This document shows positions 17,448 to 26,524 of a stretch of DNA of 41,784 bases, in pieces. Made by a program: the position numbers and the translations under genes. Position 1 is the stretch's first letter; each line of letters opens with the position of its first letter. Under the pieces are notes generated by a model. The model was not told where the DNA came from, did no database searches, and saw nothing but the letters and a program-made list of their open reading frames with translations. The stretch is from Anaerolineae bacterium (GTDB taxonomy: Bacteria; Chloroflexota; Anaerolineae; Anaerolineales; RBG-16-64-43): the NCBI GenBank assembly GCA_003141675.1, contig PLND01000022.1, positions 15,057 through 56,840 of the forward strand, in the 5' to 3' direction.

Positions 17448-18782
17448 TTGGCTAATCCAGTGTCCGCAGCTCGAACCACCGAGACGGGGCCCCGTTTCTC
17501 TCCGACCGTTGTCACCCGGGTTGAAGACACCGGACTCTCCTCGTTATGGCTGCAGGATCTGGCCCTAAAGATTTTCTATTTCCGCGGCTATCTCACCGGG
17601 TTCCGGGTGGCCGAGTTGATGGCGCTATCCTTCACGGGGATCGTGGACCTGATTCTGGAAGCCCTCAAGAGGGACAAGTTGATCGAGGTGAAATCCCAGA
17701 CCGGGATCGGCGACGGCGCCTACCAATACGCTATCACCGGACAGGGAATGATACGCGCCCGGGAAGCGTTGGATCGCAGTCAATATGCCGGCCCCGCGCC
17801 GGTTCCCCTCAGCGACTACAACGCGGCGATCCGCAAGCAGGCCCGCGCGCGCCCGACGGTGAATTCCCGCGTAATGCACACCTGCCTGCAGGCATTGACG
17901 CTTTCGGAAACAACCTTTTCGAGAATCGGCCCGGCCGTCAATTCCGGCACGTCAATTTTTCTCTACGGCCCTCCGGGAAACGGCAAGACAACGATTGCGA
18001 GGTCTATCGGCGATTTGATTCTCCAGGAAGAAATGTACATCCCCTACGCTCTGGATGTGGAAGGGCATGTTGTCAAACTTTATGATTCGGTTAATCACGC
18101 CCTGGTGCCTGAGGAGGATGCTTCCAGCTCCCAATCCACAAGCAACGTCCAGAAAAGCAGCAGCAAACGCGACCCCCGTTGGGTACGCATCCGCCGCCCG
18201 TTCATAATGGTGGGCGGTGAATTAACCCTGGCCGGTTTAGACCTCGTTTTCAACGATGTCCAGAAATATTATGAAGCCCCGTTCCAGGTCAAAGCCAACG
18301 GAGGAATTCTGCTGATCGATGATTTCGGCCGGCAGCAGGTGCGCCCCCGGGACCTCCTCAACCGCTGGATCGTCCCCTTGGAAAATAGAATCGATTATCT
18401 GACCTTGCATACCGGGCAGAAGATTGAAGTTCCCTTCGACGTGATGGTGGTCTTCTCCACCAACCTCCCGCCCAAAGACCTTGTCGACGAAGCCTTCCTG
18501 CGCCGGCTGCGGCATAAAATCGAAGTGGTGGATCCAACATTCGACGAATACCGTGAGATTTTCAAACGGGTTGCCGAATCGAAGGGCGTCACCTACAACG
18601 ATCAAGGCCTGGCGTATCTGATCCAGGAGTATTACATCAAAACCAACCGCAAGCCCCGGGCGTCGCATCCGCGCGATCTTTGCGATCAAATCATCGACAT
18701 CGGACGGTATATGGGCACGGAACCCACTATGACGAAGGACCTTATCGATCGCGCGACGCAATCCTATTTCGTTGAATTGTAG
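17448..18782 (+). CDS. AAA-family ATPase of unassigned function with N-terminal winged-helix-like region
   Basis: Walker A LYGPPGNGKTT, Walker B GGILLIDDFGR, sensor-like VVFSTN. N-terminal 110 aa resembles a helix-turn-helix/winged-helix segment (by eye only). Confidence 0.75.
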   Translation: MANPVSAARTTETGPRFSPTVVTRVEDTGLSSLWLQDLALKIFYFRGYLTGFRVAELMALSFTGIVDLILEALKRDKLIEVKSQTGIGDGAYQYAITGQGMIRAREALDRSQYAGPAPVPLSDYNAAIRKQARARPTVNSRVMHTCLQALTLSETTFSRIGPAVNSGTSIFLYGPPGNGKTTIARSIGDLILQEEMYIPYALDVEGHVVKLYDSVNHALVPEEDASSSQSTSNVQKSSSKRDPRWVRIRRPFIMVGGELTLAGLDLVFNDVQKYYEAPFQVKANGGILLIDDFGRQQVRPRDLLNRWIVPLENRIDYLTLHTGQKIEVPFDVMVVFSTNLPPKDLVDEAFLRRLRHKIEVVDPTFDEYREIFKRVAESKGVTYNDQGLAYLIQEYYIKTNRKPRASHPRDLCDQIIDIGRYMGTEPTMTKDLIDRATQSYFVEL

Positions 18783-18969
18783 GGATCCATTTCTTCGGGG
18801 ATCACTGTTTTTCACATACCAAAAGCACTCGCTCATTAATCATGCATTCTCCTCCCTCAGGATTCCACTGACGAAGGAACACGGCACGCCAAACCACCGC
18901 CGGTATCGAATAATGCCTCCCTCGCGGAAATCCGGATCCAGGGCAGGGGTTCCCGGTAGCGCGCTTTTC

Positions 18970-18998
18970 TTGAATACAAATTGGTAATTCCTTATAAT
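18970..18998 (+). promoter_or_regulatory. Putative sigma70 promoter TTGAAT-N17-TATAAT
   Basis: About 40 nt upstream of the GT39-like gene at 19040. Confidence 0.65.
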
Positions 18999-19039
18999 GC
19001 TAGCTGTTCTTATCTTTCCATAGGAAGGCTTCCCAGACC

Positions 19040-20677
19040 ATGAATCCCTCGATTGGATCGTCCGGAAAATGGGCTGTCATCGTCGGTGTTATGACCGCCC
19101 TCCTGTTATTGCTTACCGAAGCTAATATCGGATTGACCTGGGATGAACCGGCCTATATCGCCGCCTCGGGATCCTACAATGGATGGTTTCACCGTCTGAT
19201 TTTTGGTCCACACGGGGTCCTGAACCAGAGCGTGGTCGACCCCGCCTGGAGCGTCGGTAATGAACATCCACCATTGGATAAGATGGTCTCTGGATTGGTT
19301 TGGGAGGCCGCGCACAATGTAGTCGACGATCTCCTGGCCCATCGGCTGGCGAATATCCTGCTAGTCAGTCTGACGGTTGCCCTGCTCTTCCATATGATGG
19401 CGCTGGAATTGGGACAAATTGCCGGATGGGCCACGGCCGCCGCCCTTCTAACCATGCCGCGATTCTTCTTCCATGCGCATTTGGCGGCGCTGGATGTCCC
19501 CGCCGCCTGCATGATCGTGATCGTCACGTATATCTTCTGGCGCACCAAGGAGAGCGCCCGATTCCGCCACACGCTGCTTTTGGGAATCGTTTTCGGGTTG
19601 GCTATTGCAACCAAAGTGAATGCGGTATTCATCCTGCCGACGCTTTTTCTATGGGCGTTAATCTTCCGGCGAAAATCCTATATTCTGATCCGACTGGTGC
19701 TGGCTGCCTTGATCGGAGTTCTCCTGTTCGTCGGTATCTGGCCGTGGTTATATTACGATACGGTAAACAGGCTCCGCGACTATCTCACGTTCTTCACGGT
19801 CTCTCACGAGAGGATCGCCCAATATTTTCTGGGGCGGACGCTTACTCCTCCCCCATGGAATTTCCCCTTCGTCATGATTTGGGCGGTCATTCCACTAGGA
19901 ACGACGCTACTTTATTTTCTCGGCATCCTAAGAGCTTTTTTCAGGCGCAGAGATCGCGCCTTCTGTGCGATGCTGGCATTAAACGCCCTTGTCCCATTGA
20001 TCATACTGGCCACAGGGAAAAGCCTAGCATACGATGATGATCGGTTGTTCATGCCGGCCTTTCCATTCCTGGCGGCTTTGGCGGGCGTCGGATTCTCATG
20101 GTTGGTGTACCTTCTGAAATTGTTTTTCCAACGCATCCATCGTCCGATGTTTGCGGCGTTGCTCTCCGCCGCCGCGGCCGTTCTCTTTCTGATAACCCCC
20201 ATTCTCGGAATCATCACGTTCTATCCGCACCTGTTGTCGTATTATTCGGAGTCCGTCGGGGGTCTTTCCGGAGCCGCAAAACTCGGTTTGGAGACAACCT
20301 ATTGGTCCGAAAGTTACCGCGAAGCGGTGGATTATATTAACCAGAACGCCCATGGGGGAGATTCCGTATGGGTGGAGCCTGCAACCTACGACATCCTGGT
20401 GTATGACCAGTTGCACGGCATCCTGCGCGACGATGTGTTCATCGCCATCACGTACGATACGAACCCCCAGACGGTCTTTGGAACGAGCGTGCCGTTTCAC
20501 GAGGTTGCTGTGTCCTACACTCAAGCGACCTTCGTGATCATTCAATATCACCAAAGTTATTTGTATGATAGCAACGGCCAACCCATCGATGTCACGAAAT
20601 GGATGGCCAACCAGACCCCCGCCTACCGGATAGAGCGCCAGGGAGTTCCCATCATGGATATCTATCGGAATCCTTGA
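19040..20677 (+). CDS. GT-C / family 39-like glycosyltransferase (integral membrane)
   Basis: NIGLTWDEPAYIAASGSY (WDEP acidic motif in the first loop), many TM helices. Confidence 0.75.
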   Translation: MNPSIGSSGKWAVIVGVMTALLLLLTEANIGLTWDEPAYIAASGSYNGWFHRLIFGPHGVLNQSVVDPAWSVGNEHPPLDKMVSGLVWEAAHNVVDDLLAHRLANILLVSLTVALLFHMMALELGQIAGWATAAALLTMPRFFFHAHLAALDVPAACMIVIVTYIFWRTKESARFRHTLLLGIVFGLAIATKVNAVFILPTLFLWALIFRRKSYILIRLVLAALIGVLLFVGIWPWLYYDTVNRLRDYLTFFTVSHERIAQYFLGRTLTPPPWNFPFVMIWAVIPLGTTLLYFLGILRAFFRRRDRAFCAMLALNALVPLIILATGKSLAYDDDRLFMPAFPFLAALAGVGFSWLVYLLKLFFQRIHRPMFAALLSAAAAVLFLITPILGIITFYPHLLSYYSESVGGLSGAAKLGLETTYWSESYREAVDYINQNAHGGDSVWVEPATYDILVYDQLHGILRDDVFIAITYDTNPQTVFGTSVPFHEVAVSYTQATFVIIQYHQSYLYDSNGQPIDVTKWMANQTPAYRIERQGVPIMDIYRNP

Positions 20678-20812
20678 GTGAGTCTCGGGGTAGGGGGGGC
20701 AGTAAAGGAACACCAGAGGTTCGCCCGGATGGGAAATAAAAAAGAGGCAAAAAATTCGCATCGGGTTGCGATTTCTTAAAAGATGATGCATACTTAGTTT
20801 GTGGGATAACCT

Positions 20813-23800
20813 ATGACGGAGATTGCCCTTCGCACCTATAACCAGGAAATCAAAGACCTCATCGATCACGGCCATTTTGATGAGGCGATTGCGCATTGCC
20901 AGCACGTTCTGGAGACGTTCCCGCGCCATATCGAGACCTACCGGCTTCTGGGAAAGGCCTTCCTGGAGCAGGGCCGGCACGGAGATGCGGCGGATGTTTT
21001 TCAACGGGTGCTGTCAGCCATTCCCGAAGACTGGCTGTCCCACGTGGCGATGGCTATCGTCCGGGAAGATGAAAGTAACCTCGATATGGCCATCTGGCAC
21101 ATGGAGCGGGCGTACGAAGTCAACCCATCCAATACGACAGTGCAACAGGAAGTACGAAGGCTGCGCGGACGCCGCGACGGCGTGGAGCCCCCGAAGCTTC
21201 GGCTGACCCGCTCCGCGTTGGCGCGCATGTATATCAAAGGTGGGTTATTCGGCCAGGCGATCGCGGAGATTCGAAGCGCCCTGGTGGAAGATCCTGAACG
21301 ACCCGACCTGCAGACTCTTCTGGCTTCCGCGCTCTTTGATTCGGGCGCGGTTCAGGAAGCGACAGAGATTTGCAGCACAATATTGCAAAAACTTCCGTAT
21401 TGCCTGGAAGCCAACCGGATTCTGGGTTTGGCGCTATGGGCGTCCGACAAGAAAGAGGACGCGGAAAAGCTGTTTCAAAGATTGGAATCCCTTAACCCGT
21501 ATATTGATATCGACGCCCTCAAGAAAGATAAAAGGATTCAAGAACATCCCGGGCAATCCATCACCTTGACGAGAATCGAGTGGGAGCAGCAGGAAAAAAC
21601 GGTTAGTTCAAAACAACCCGCCTGGGCTTCCTCTCTCGGTTTGAAAATTGAAGAACCCCAAAAAGGGCGCCAGGCGATTCCGGATTGGCTGGCAACCGCG
21701 TCACACCCTGCCGCCCCCGCGGCGCCCGCAACCCCGGAGGCGTCACCATTTGGCGGGCCAACCCCCTCCTGGTTCAATGATGCTGCCAACGCGATGGGAA
21801 CCGGGAAGCCTGCAGGGCTAAACCTGATTGAACCACAGAACGCACCTGCCGAGCCCGCTGCAGCACCCGCGGTGAAAACCGGCACAGGCGAATTACCGGA
21901 TTGGATCAAGACGCAAACCAACGCCGTTGAACCATCACAGGCGGAAAAACCATCGAGTCCCCTCCCAGACTGGCTGGCAGCGCCGTTGATGCCTTCGGCG
22001 CCGACTCCCGAATCGATCACTCCGACAGTGGAAAGCACCCTGCCGGATTGGATCAGAACCGTCGCTCCCGCCTCCACCACTCCTGCGGAAGAGATTTCCG
22101 GAATACCAGATTGGCTTTCACCCCCTGCATCCATAGAAGGGCTCCCGTCCTCCTCCCTTCCGGAATGGACCAAACCGGAGACAAAGACCGGACCTCTGGA
22201 GGCCGAGCCAGGAAATATTCCCGACTGGCTAAGTACTTCGAAACCGGCAAGTGTAGACGTCGGTTCGGAACCGGAATGGTTAAAACCGCCTCCGGCCGGC
22301 TCTACGTCGGATTTGATCCCGGAATGGATGAAAGGGGTTTCTCCTTCCGATTCATCCGCTTCGGCTTCACCTTCGATGGAAAGAGTTCCCGATTGGTTGC
22401 AGGAAAATCCGGCATCACAATCCAAACCGGTAGAAATCATTCCGGAATGGATGAGGGGCGAAAGCACTTCCACTCCTGACACTGGCAGAGAAAAACCGTC
22501 GACGCTTTTCGCTCCGGAAACGGACATTCCGGAATGGATGAAACCCGAACCCATGGAATCCCCCGCGGCAATCCAACCGCCGACTATTCAACCAGCAGAA
22601 TCTACATCCGCTGAACCGATTGCACCTCCGCAGACCTTTCAACCTTCAAACGATCAAGCGTACGTATCCGAGATCAGTCTTCCGGATTGGATGACTTCAC
22701 CCACACCATCGGCGCCAGTCGCACCCGCTCCAATTGCTCCGACGCCGGCTGCAGTGCCGGTTCAATCCATGGAAAGCGCTCCGGAGGCCGTACCTGATGT
22801 TACTTTGCCGGATTGGTTAAATGCTTCCCCTTCGCCGGCTCCTGCTGCCCCTGCGCCTATCCCTGCAACACCACCGCCAACTCCGCCATCGCCTGCACAA
22901 CCCATTGAGAACGCTCCGGAAGCAACTCCCGAAATCACCTTGCCGGATTGGTTGACAGCTATTTCTGCGCCGGCTCCCACAATATTTGCACCCTTACCTC
23001 CGACTCCGGCGCCGATACTGCCCCCACCTGTACAACCGGTTGAGGCCGCTCCGAAAGAAGCTTCTGAAGTTATCTTGCCGGATTGGCTGACAGCAGTCAA
23101 TCCACCGACTCCTTCAACGGTTGGGCCGACGCCTTTGACACCGGCGCCAATTCCGGCAGCTGTAGAGAGTGTTGAAACTCCGGCGGAGGCAATTCCCGAA
23201 ATTGCGTTGCCGGATTGGTTGAAGGCAGCCGCTCCATCGGCTCCAACCATTCCAACGCTAAAACCTGCTGCACCCGTTTCACCTCCGATTTCGACACAAC
23301 CTGCTTCGGCTCTATCGGCCGTTCAGCCTGCAGAAGAAATTCCTGCGGCTATTCCCGAGGTCAACCTACCGGATTGGATTAAATCGGCCACTCCGTCGGT
23401 CCCAGCCGCACCCACACCGGTTCCTTCTGTGCCGGTTGCTCTTCCAATCGCATCCAAACCCGTAAATGCCCCGGTCGCAGTGCAACCCGCGCCGGTATTA
23501 CCAACGTCCGCGGCTATCGAAGAACCTAAAAAGACAACGCCTCCCCCGGGACCCACCGCACCAACACCGATCAGTGAAGGAATCGATTTACCGGATTGGC
23601 TCATCGCACAACTTCATGGAAAACCTGTGGAGCCCGCACCGCCGCCAGCGGCCGCAAAACCCGCGGTACCGCTGCCCGATTGGCTAAAGCCGGCAACACA
23701 GAGTCCGGCATCTTCTCCGGTTGTTGATTGGGAAAAAGCCGCCGACCAAACGGTGCCTTCGTTACCGGCGGACGCAACGCGTCCAGCGACGGGTGCAGTT

Positions 23801-24994
23801 CCTCCGGCGGAAAAACCGGCAACTGGAGCTGGAGAGATCCCGGCCTGGTTGGATAAATCTAAACCGAGCGGAAATGAAACCGTAGCCCGCTGGCTCGATC
23901 GCAGACTGAAAACGTCGACCTTAAGCTCGTTGGAAGATGCTGTTTCAAAACCTGGATCCAAACCGCCGACGCAAACGCCTCCAGCGCGAGCCGCCCAAAG
24001 CTCGACCCAATTGCCCACTTGGTTGGACTCACAAAAACCGGGCGGGTCCGATACCGTGGTGCGATGGATGGATAAACGCGAAACAGGCTCTTTGCATCGA
24101 GAGCCGCAATCGGCGTTCGCTGATGCCGGAAAAGGGGCCTTCCCCACTGCTGAAGGAGCAACACCTGCAAAACCGGATACTCCTCCGGCTGTCGCTCCCG
24201 TTAAGGCACTCGTTCCTGCTCCCAGAACGGAAGATACGGGTGCTGCCAGGAAATCTACCATCCAAGACGTCACTCCAGTCCCTCAGCCTGGAATTGAATC
24301 GGCTCGCCCTTTGCAACCTGCGGCAGGGCCCGTTTCCTTCGCAAAGCCGGCCGAGCCGTTGATGCAGCCTCAACGTCCGGTTGCTCTCCCGCCGGCCCCA
24401 GTCGATGCCTCTCCAGAGGAGGAAGAAGAGGAGGGGGCTTTCGTGCCACCTCCGGAATGGCTGCAGAAGGCATTGGGAAACGCGGTGACGGACGTGCCAC
24501 CAAATCCCAAGGAACTGTTCCCCGTACCGGAACCGAGTAAATCGCAATCCTCACAGCCAATTCCGGCCGCGGAAAAAACCGCTGATATCCGATGGCAGAT
24601 TCAACCGGCTGAAGAGCCGGCTCCCATTTCGACCGCAAAGCCCACGGCATGGGTGCCGATTTCTCTCCCGCAGACAGTATCGGAGACACCCGTCAAACCG
24701 GTGAAGAAAGCTGTTAAGAAAAAAACGCGGAAATTAACGGATATCGAATCCGAAGCGTTAATCCGGGAAGCACGGGTTTATCTGGAAACCGATCTGAAGA
24801 AAGCTTGCGAAGTCTATCAACAAGTGATCGGGAATCCTGCAAACGCCGAAGTGGTAGCCAATGATCTCACATCCTACCTGGAACAGGATCCGGCTTCTCC
24901 GCAGCTCTGGAACCTTCTGGGTGATGCCTGCGGCCGCGCCGGCCGGTTCCAGGATGCCTACGGGGCTTATGCGGAAGCCTTGCGGAGAATGTAA
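20813..24994 (+). CDS. Giant TPR protein with Pro/Ala-rich [LIV]P[DE]W[LIM] repeat region and C-terminal TPR-like segment
   Basis: N-terminal TPR repeats (DHGHFDEAIAHCQHVLETFPRHIETYRLLGKAFLEQGRHGDAADVFQRVL...), about 23 P[DE]W-type motifs, C-terminal SEALIREARVYLETDLKKACEVYQQVIGNPANAEVVANDLTSYLEQDPASPQLWNLLGDACGRAGRFQDAYGAYAEALRRM. Confidence 0.85.
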   Translation: MTEIALRTYNQEIKDLIDHGHFDEAIAHCQHVLETFPRHIETYRLLGKAFLEQGRHGDAADVFQRVLSAIPEDWLSHVAMAIVREDESNLDMAIWHMERAYEVNPSNTTVQQEVRRLRGRRDGVEPPKLRLTRSALARMYIKGGLFGQAIAEIRSALVEDPERPDLQTLLASALFDSGAVQEATEICSTILQKLPYCLEANRILGLALWASDKKEDAEKLFQRLESLNPYIDIDALKKDKRIQEHPGQSITLTRIEWEQQEKTVSSKQPAWASSLGLKIEEPQKGRQAIPDWLATASHPAAPAAPATPEASPFGGPTPSWFNDAANAMGTGKPAGLNLIEPQNAPAEPAAAPAVKTGTGELPDWIKTQTNAVEPSQAEKPSSPLPDWLAAPLMPSAPTPESITPTVESTLPDWIRTVAPASTTPAEEISGIPDWLSPPASIEGLPSSSLPEWTKPETKTGPLEAEPGNIPDWLSTSKPASVDVGSEPEWLKPPPAGSTSDLIPEWMKGVSPSDSSASASPSMERVPDWLQENPASQSKPVEIIPEWMRGESTSTPDTGREKPSTLFAPETDIPEWMKPEPMESPAAIQPPTIQPAESTSAEPIAPPQTFQPSNDQAYVSEISLPDWMTSPTPSAPVAPAPIAPTPAAVPVQSMESAPEAVPDVTLPDWLNASPSPAPAAPAPIPATPPPTPPSPAQPIENAPEATPEITLPDWLTAISAPAPTIFAPLPPTPAPILPPPVQPVEAAPKEASEVILPDWLTAVNPPTPSTVGPTPLTPAPIPAAVESVETPAEAIPEIALPDWLKAAAPSAPTIPTLKPAAPVSPPISTQPASALSAVQPAEEIPAAIPEVNLPDWIKSATPSVPAAPTPVPSVPVALPIASKPVNAPVAVQPAPVLPTSAAIEEPKKTTPPPGPTAPTPISEGIDLPDWLIAQLHGKPVEPAPPPAAAKPAVPLPDWLKPATQSPASSPVVDWEKAADQTVPSLPADATRPATGAVPPAEKPATGAGEIPAWLDKSKPSGNETVARWLDRRLKTSTLSSLEDAVSKPGSKPPTQTPPARAAQSSTQLPTWLDSQKPGGSDTVVRWMDKRETGSLHREPQSAFADAGKGAFPTAEGATPAKPDTPPAVAPVKALVPAPRTEDTGAARKSTIQDVTPVPQPGIESARPLQPAAGPVSFAKPAEPLMQPQRPVALPPAPVDASPEEEEEEGAFVPPPEWLQKALGNAVTDVPPNPKELFPVPEPSKSQSSQPIPAAEKTADIRWQIQPAEEPAPISTAKPTAWVPISLPQTVSETPVKPVKKAVKKKTRKLTDIESEALIREARVYLETDLKKACEVYQQVIGNPANAEVVANDLTSYLEQDPASPQLWNLLGDACGRAGRFQDAYGAYAEALRRM
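22680..23400 (+). repeat. Degenerate in-frame tandem repeat, about 130 bp (~44 aa) per unit, six units
   Basis: LPDW occurrences near nt 22681, 22807, 22940, 23076, 23208, 23368. Unit approximates PEAxPEIxLPDWLxAxxPxAPxxxAPxPxTPxPxxxxVQPVE. Confidence 0.75.
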
Positions 24995-25060
24995 ACCACA
25001 TTCGTCCACGCGCCCCCAGTCCGATCGATTCCACCTCCCAAGTTTCACTTGACAAGAGGA

Positions 25061-26524
25061 ATGATGACCGCTCGTCGTCTGGTGATCGCCATTGCGTTTT
25101 TGGGCATCGTATTCATGGCAAGCCGGCCCATGATCGATACCGACACCTGGTGGCATCTGCGGACCGGCCAATGGATTTTGGACAATCACGCGCTGCCCGA
25201 AGTGGACCGGTTTTCCTTCACCCGATCGGGAGCCGCGTGGTACTACCCGGCATGGCTGTCGGAAATCCTTATGGTGAAAGTGTTTTCGATCGCTGGTCTG
25301 CCGGGTTTGAACCTGTTGTTTACCTGCCTGATTGTATTGACGTGTACTGTAATATTCCTGACGATGCGGGGCGATCCGTATCTGCGGGCGGTTATCCTGG
25401 TTTTCGCGGCGGGAGCATCGGAGATTTACTGGAGCGCTCGGCCGCAGATATTTACCTTCCTGTTCAGCGCCTGCTTTTTTTATTGTCTCAGGGAATTCCT
25501 TCAAGGAAGAAGGAATATTTTATGGATTCTACCGATCCTGATGGTACTGTGGGTTAATACCCATGCCGGGTTTTTCATGGGATTTGTATTCCTCCTGCTT
25601 GCCGTGGTGAAACAGGGGTTGCATTTCTTGTCCTCGCACGATGAACGTTCTCCGGATCGGATCCGAAAATTTCTTTGGGTCTCCGGAACCGGGGTGGCGT
25701 GTTTCGTCACTTGCGGAATCAATCCATCCGGATGGAAGATTATCGCCTATCCTTTTCAGACGGTATCCGTTCAATTCCTTCAAAAATTTATCCAGGAATG
25801 GCAAACTCCGAATTTCCATTATTGGAACGCCCAGTTATTTTTAATCCTGTTCTTCGTCACCTGGGCTGTCATCGCATTCTCCCCGAAGCGGTTAGACGGG
25901 GGTGATTTCTTCCTTCTGGCGATCATCGGTTATATGGGATTCCTCGCGGGCCGGAATACTTATTTTCTTTCCATCATCGCGCCGGCCTTGATTATGGAGT
26001 ACGGCCAACCCATTTTGGAGGCGAAGCTTCCGGGCTGGTCGCCCAGCAAGGTAACCTCCAAAATTCTGGGTGTTGTCAATAGTTTGATCCTTGCCGCCGC
26101 AACGATCGGGGTTGCGGTTCTGGTCGTTCAAAACAACTCGTCGACCGCCATCGATGCGGTCATCCGCCGCGCGATCCCGGTCGATGCTGTAGAATTTCTT
26201 TCCAAGAATCCAGGGTGGGGGAGGATGTTCAATTCCTATAATTGGGGTTCCTATCTATTGTGGAATTTACCTTCCTACCCCGTATTTGTGGACGGCCGCA
26301 CGGACCTGTATGATGATGAAATATTAAATCAATACATTGACGTGGTGGATGCCCGAGCTGGCTGGCAGGATATTTTACAGACATGGGATATCCATGTTGT
26401 ATTTCTGGATCCTTCCGCGCCGATATTACAGGTTCTGATCGCCGAAGACTGGCAGGTACGCTATCAAGACGAGCAGTCCGTTATCCTTCTGCGGCCACTC
26501 CAAAATGCCGTTCCGACAAAATGA
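25061..26524 (+). CDS. Polytopic membrane protein, GT-C-like
   Basis: IDTDTWWHLRTGQWIL early loop, about 10 hydrophobic segments, C-terminal soluble domain (NSYNWGSYLLWNLPSYPVFVDGRTDLY). Confidence 0.7.
   Translation: MMTARRLVIAIAFLGIVFMASRPMIDTDTWWHLRTGQWILDNHALPEVDRFSFTRSGAAWYYPAWLSEILMVKVFSIAGLPGLNLLFTCLIVLTCTVIFLTMRGDPYLRAVILVFAAGASEIYWSARPQIFTFLFSACFFYCLREFLQGRRNILWILPILMVLWVNTHAGFFMGFVFLLLAVVKQGLHFLSSHDERSPDRIRKFLWVSGTGVACFVTCGINPSGWKIIAYPFQTVSVQFLQKFIQEWQTPNFHYWNAQLFLILFFVTWAVIAFSPKRLDGGDFFLLAIIGYMGFLAGRNTYFLSIIAPALIMEYGQPILEAKLPGWSPSKVTSKILGVVNSLILAAATIGVAVLVVQNNSSTAIDAVIRRAIPVDAVEFLSKNPGWGRMFNSYNWGSYLLWNLPSYPVFVDGRTDLYDDEILNQYIDVVDARAGWQDILQTWDIHVVFLDPSAPILQVLIAEDWQVRYQDEQSVILLRPLQNAVPTK

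Noticed and set aside
18783-19039. Hidden small gene or RNA between the AAA ATPase and the GT39-like gene
   Set aside because: The 71-aa ORF here has no RBS or family resemblance. The region contains a good promoter near its end but nothing else convincing.
21538-23604. Long antisense ORFs (338, 162, 93 aa) opposite the PDWL protein
   Set aside because: They are mirror images of repeated P-D-W codons (giving NQSG/SQSGK repeats), lack RBS context, and overlap a much better-supported sense gene.
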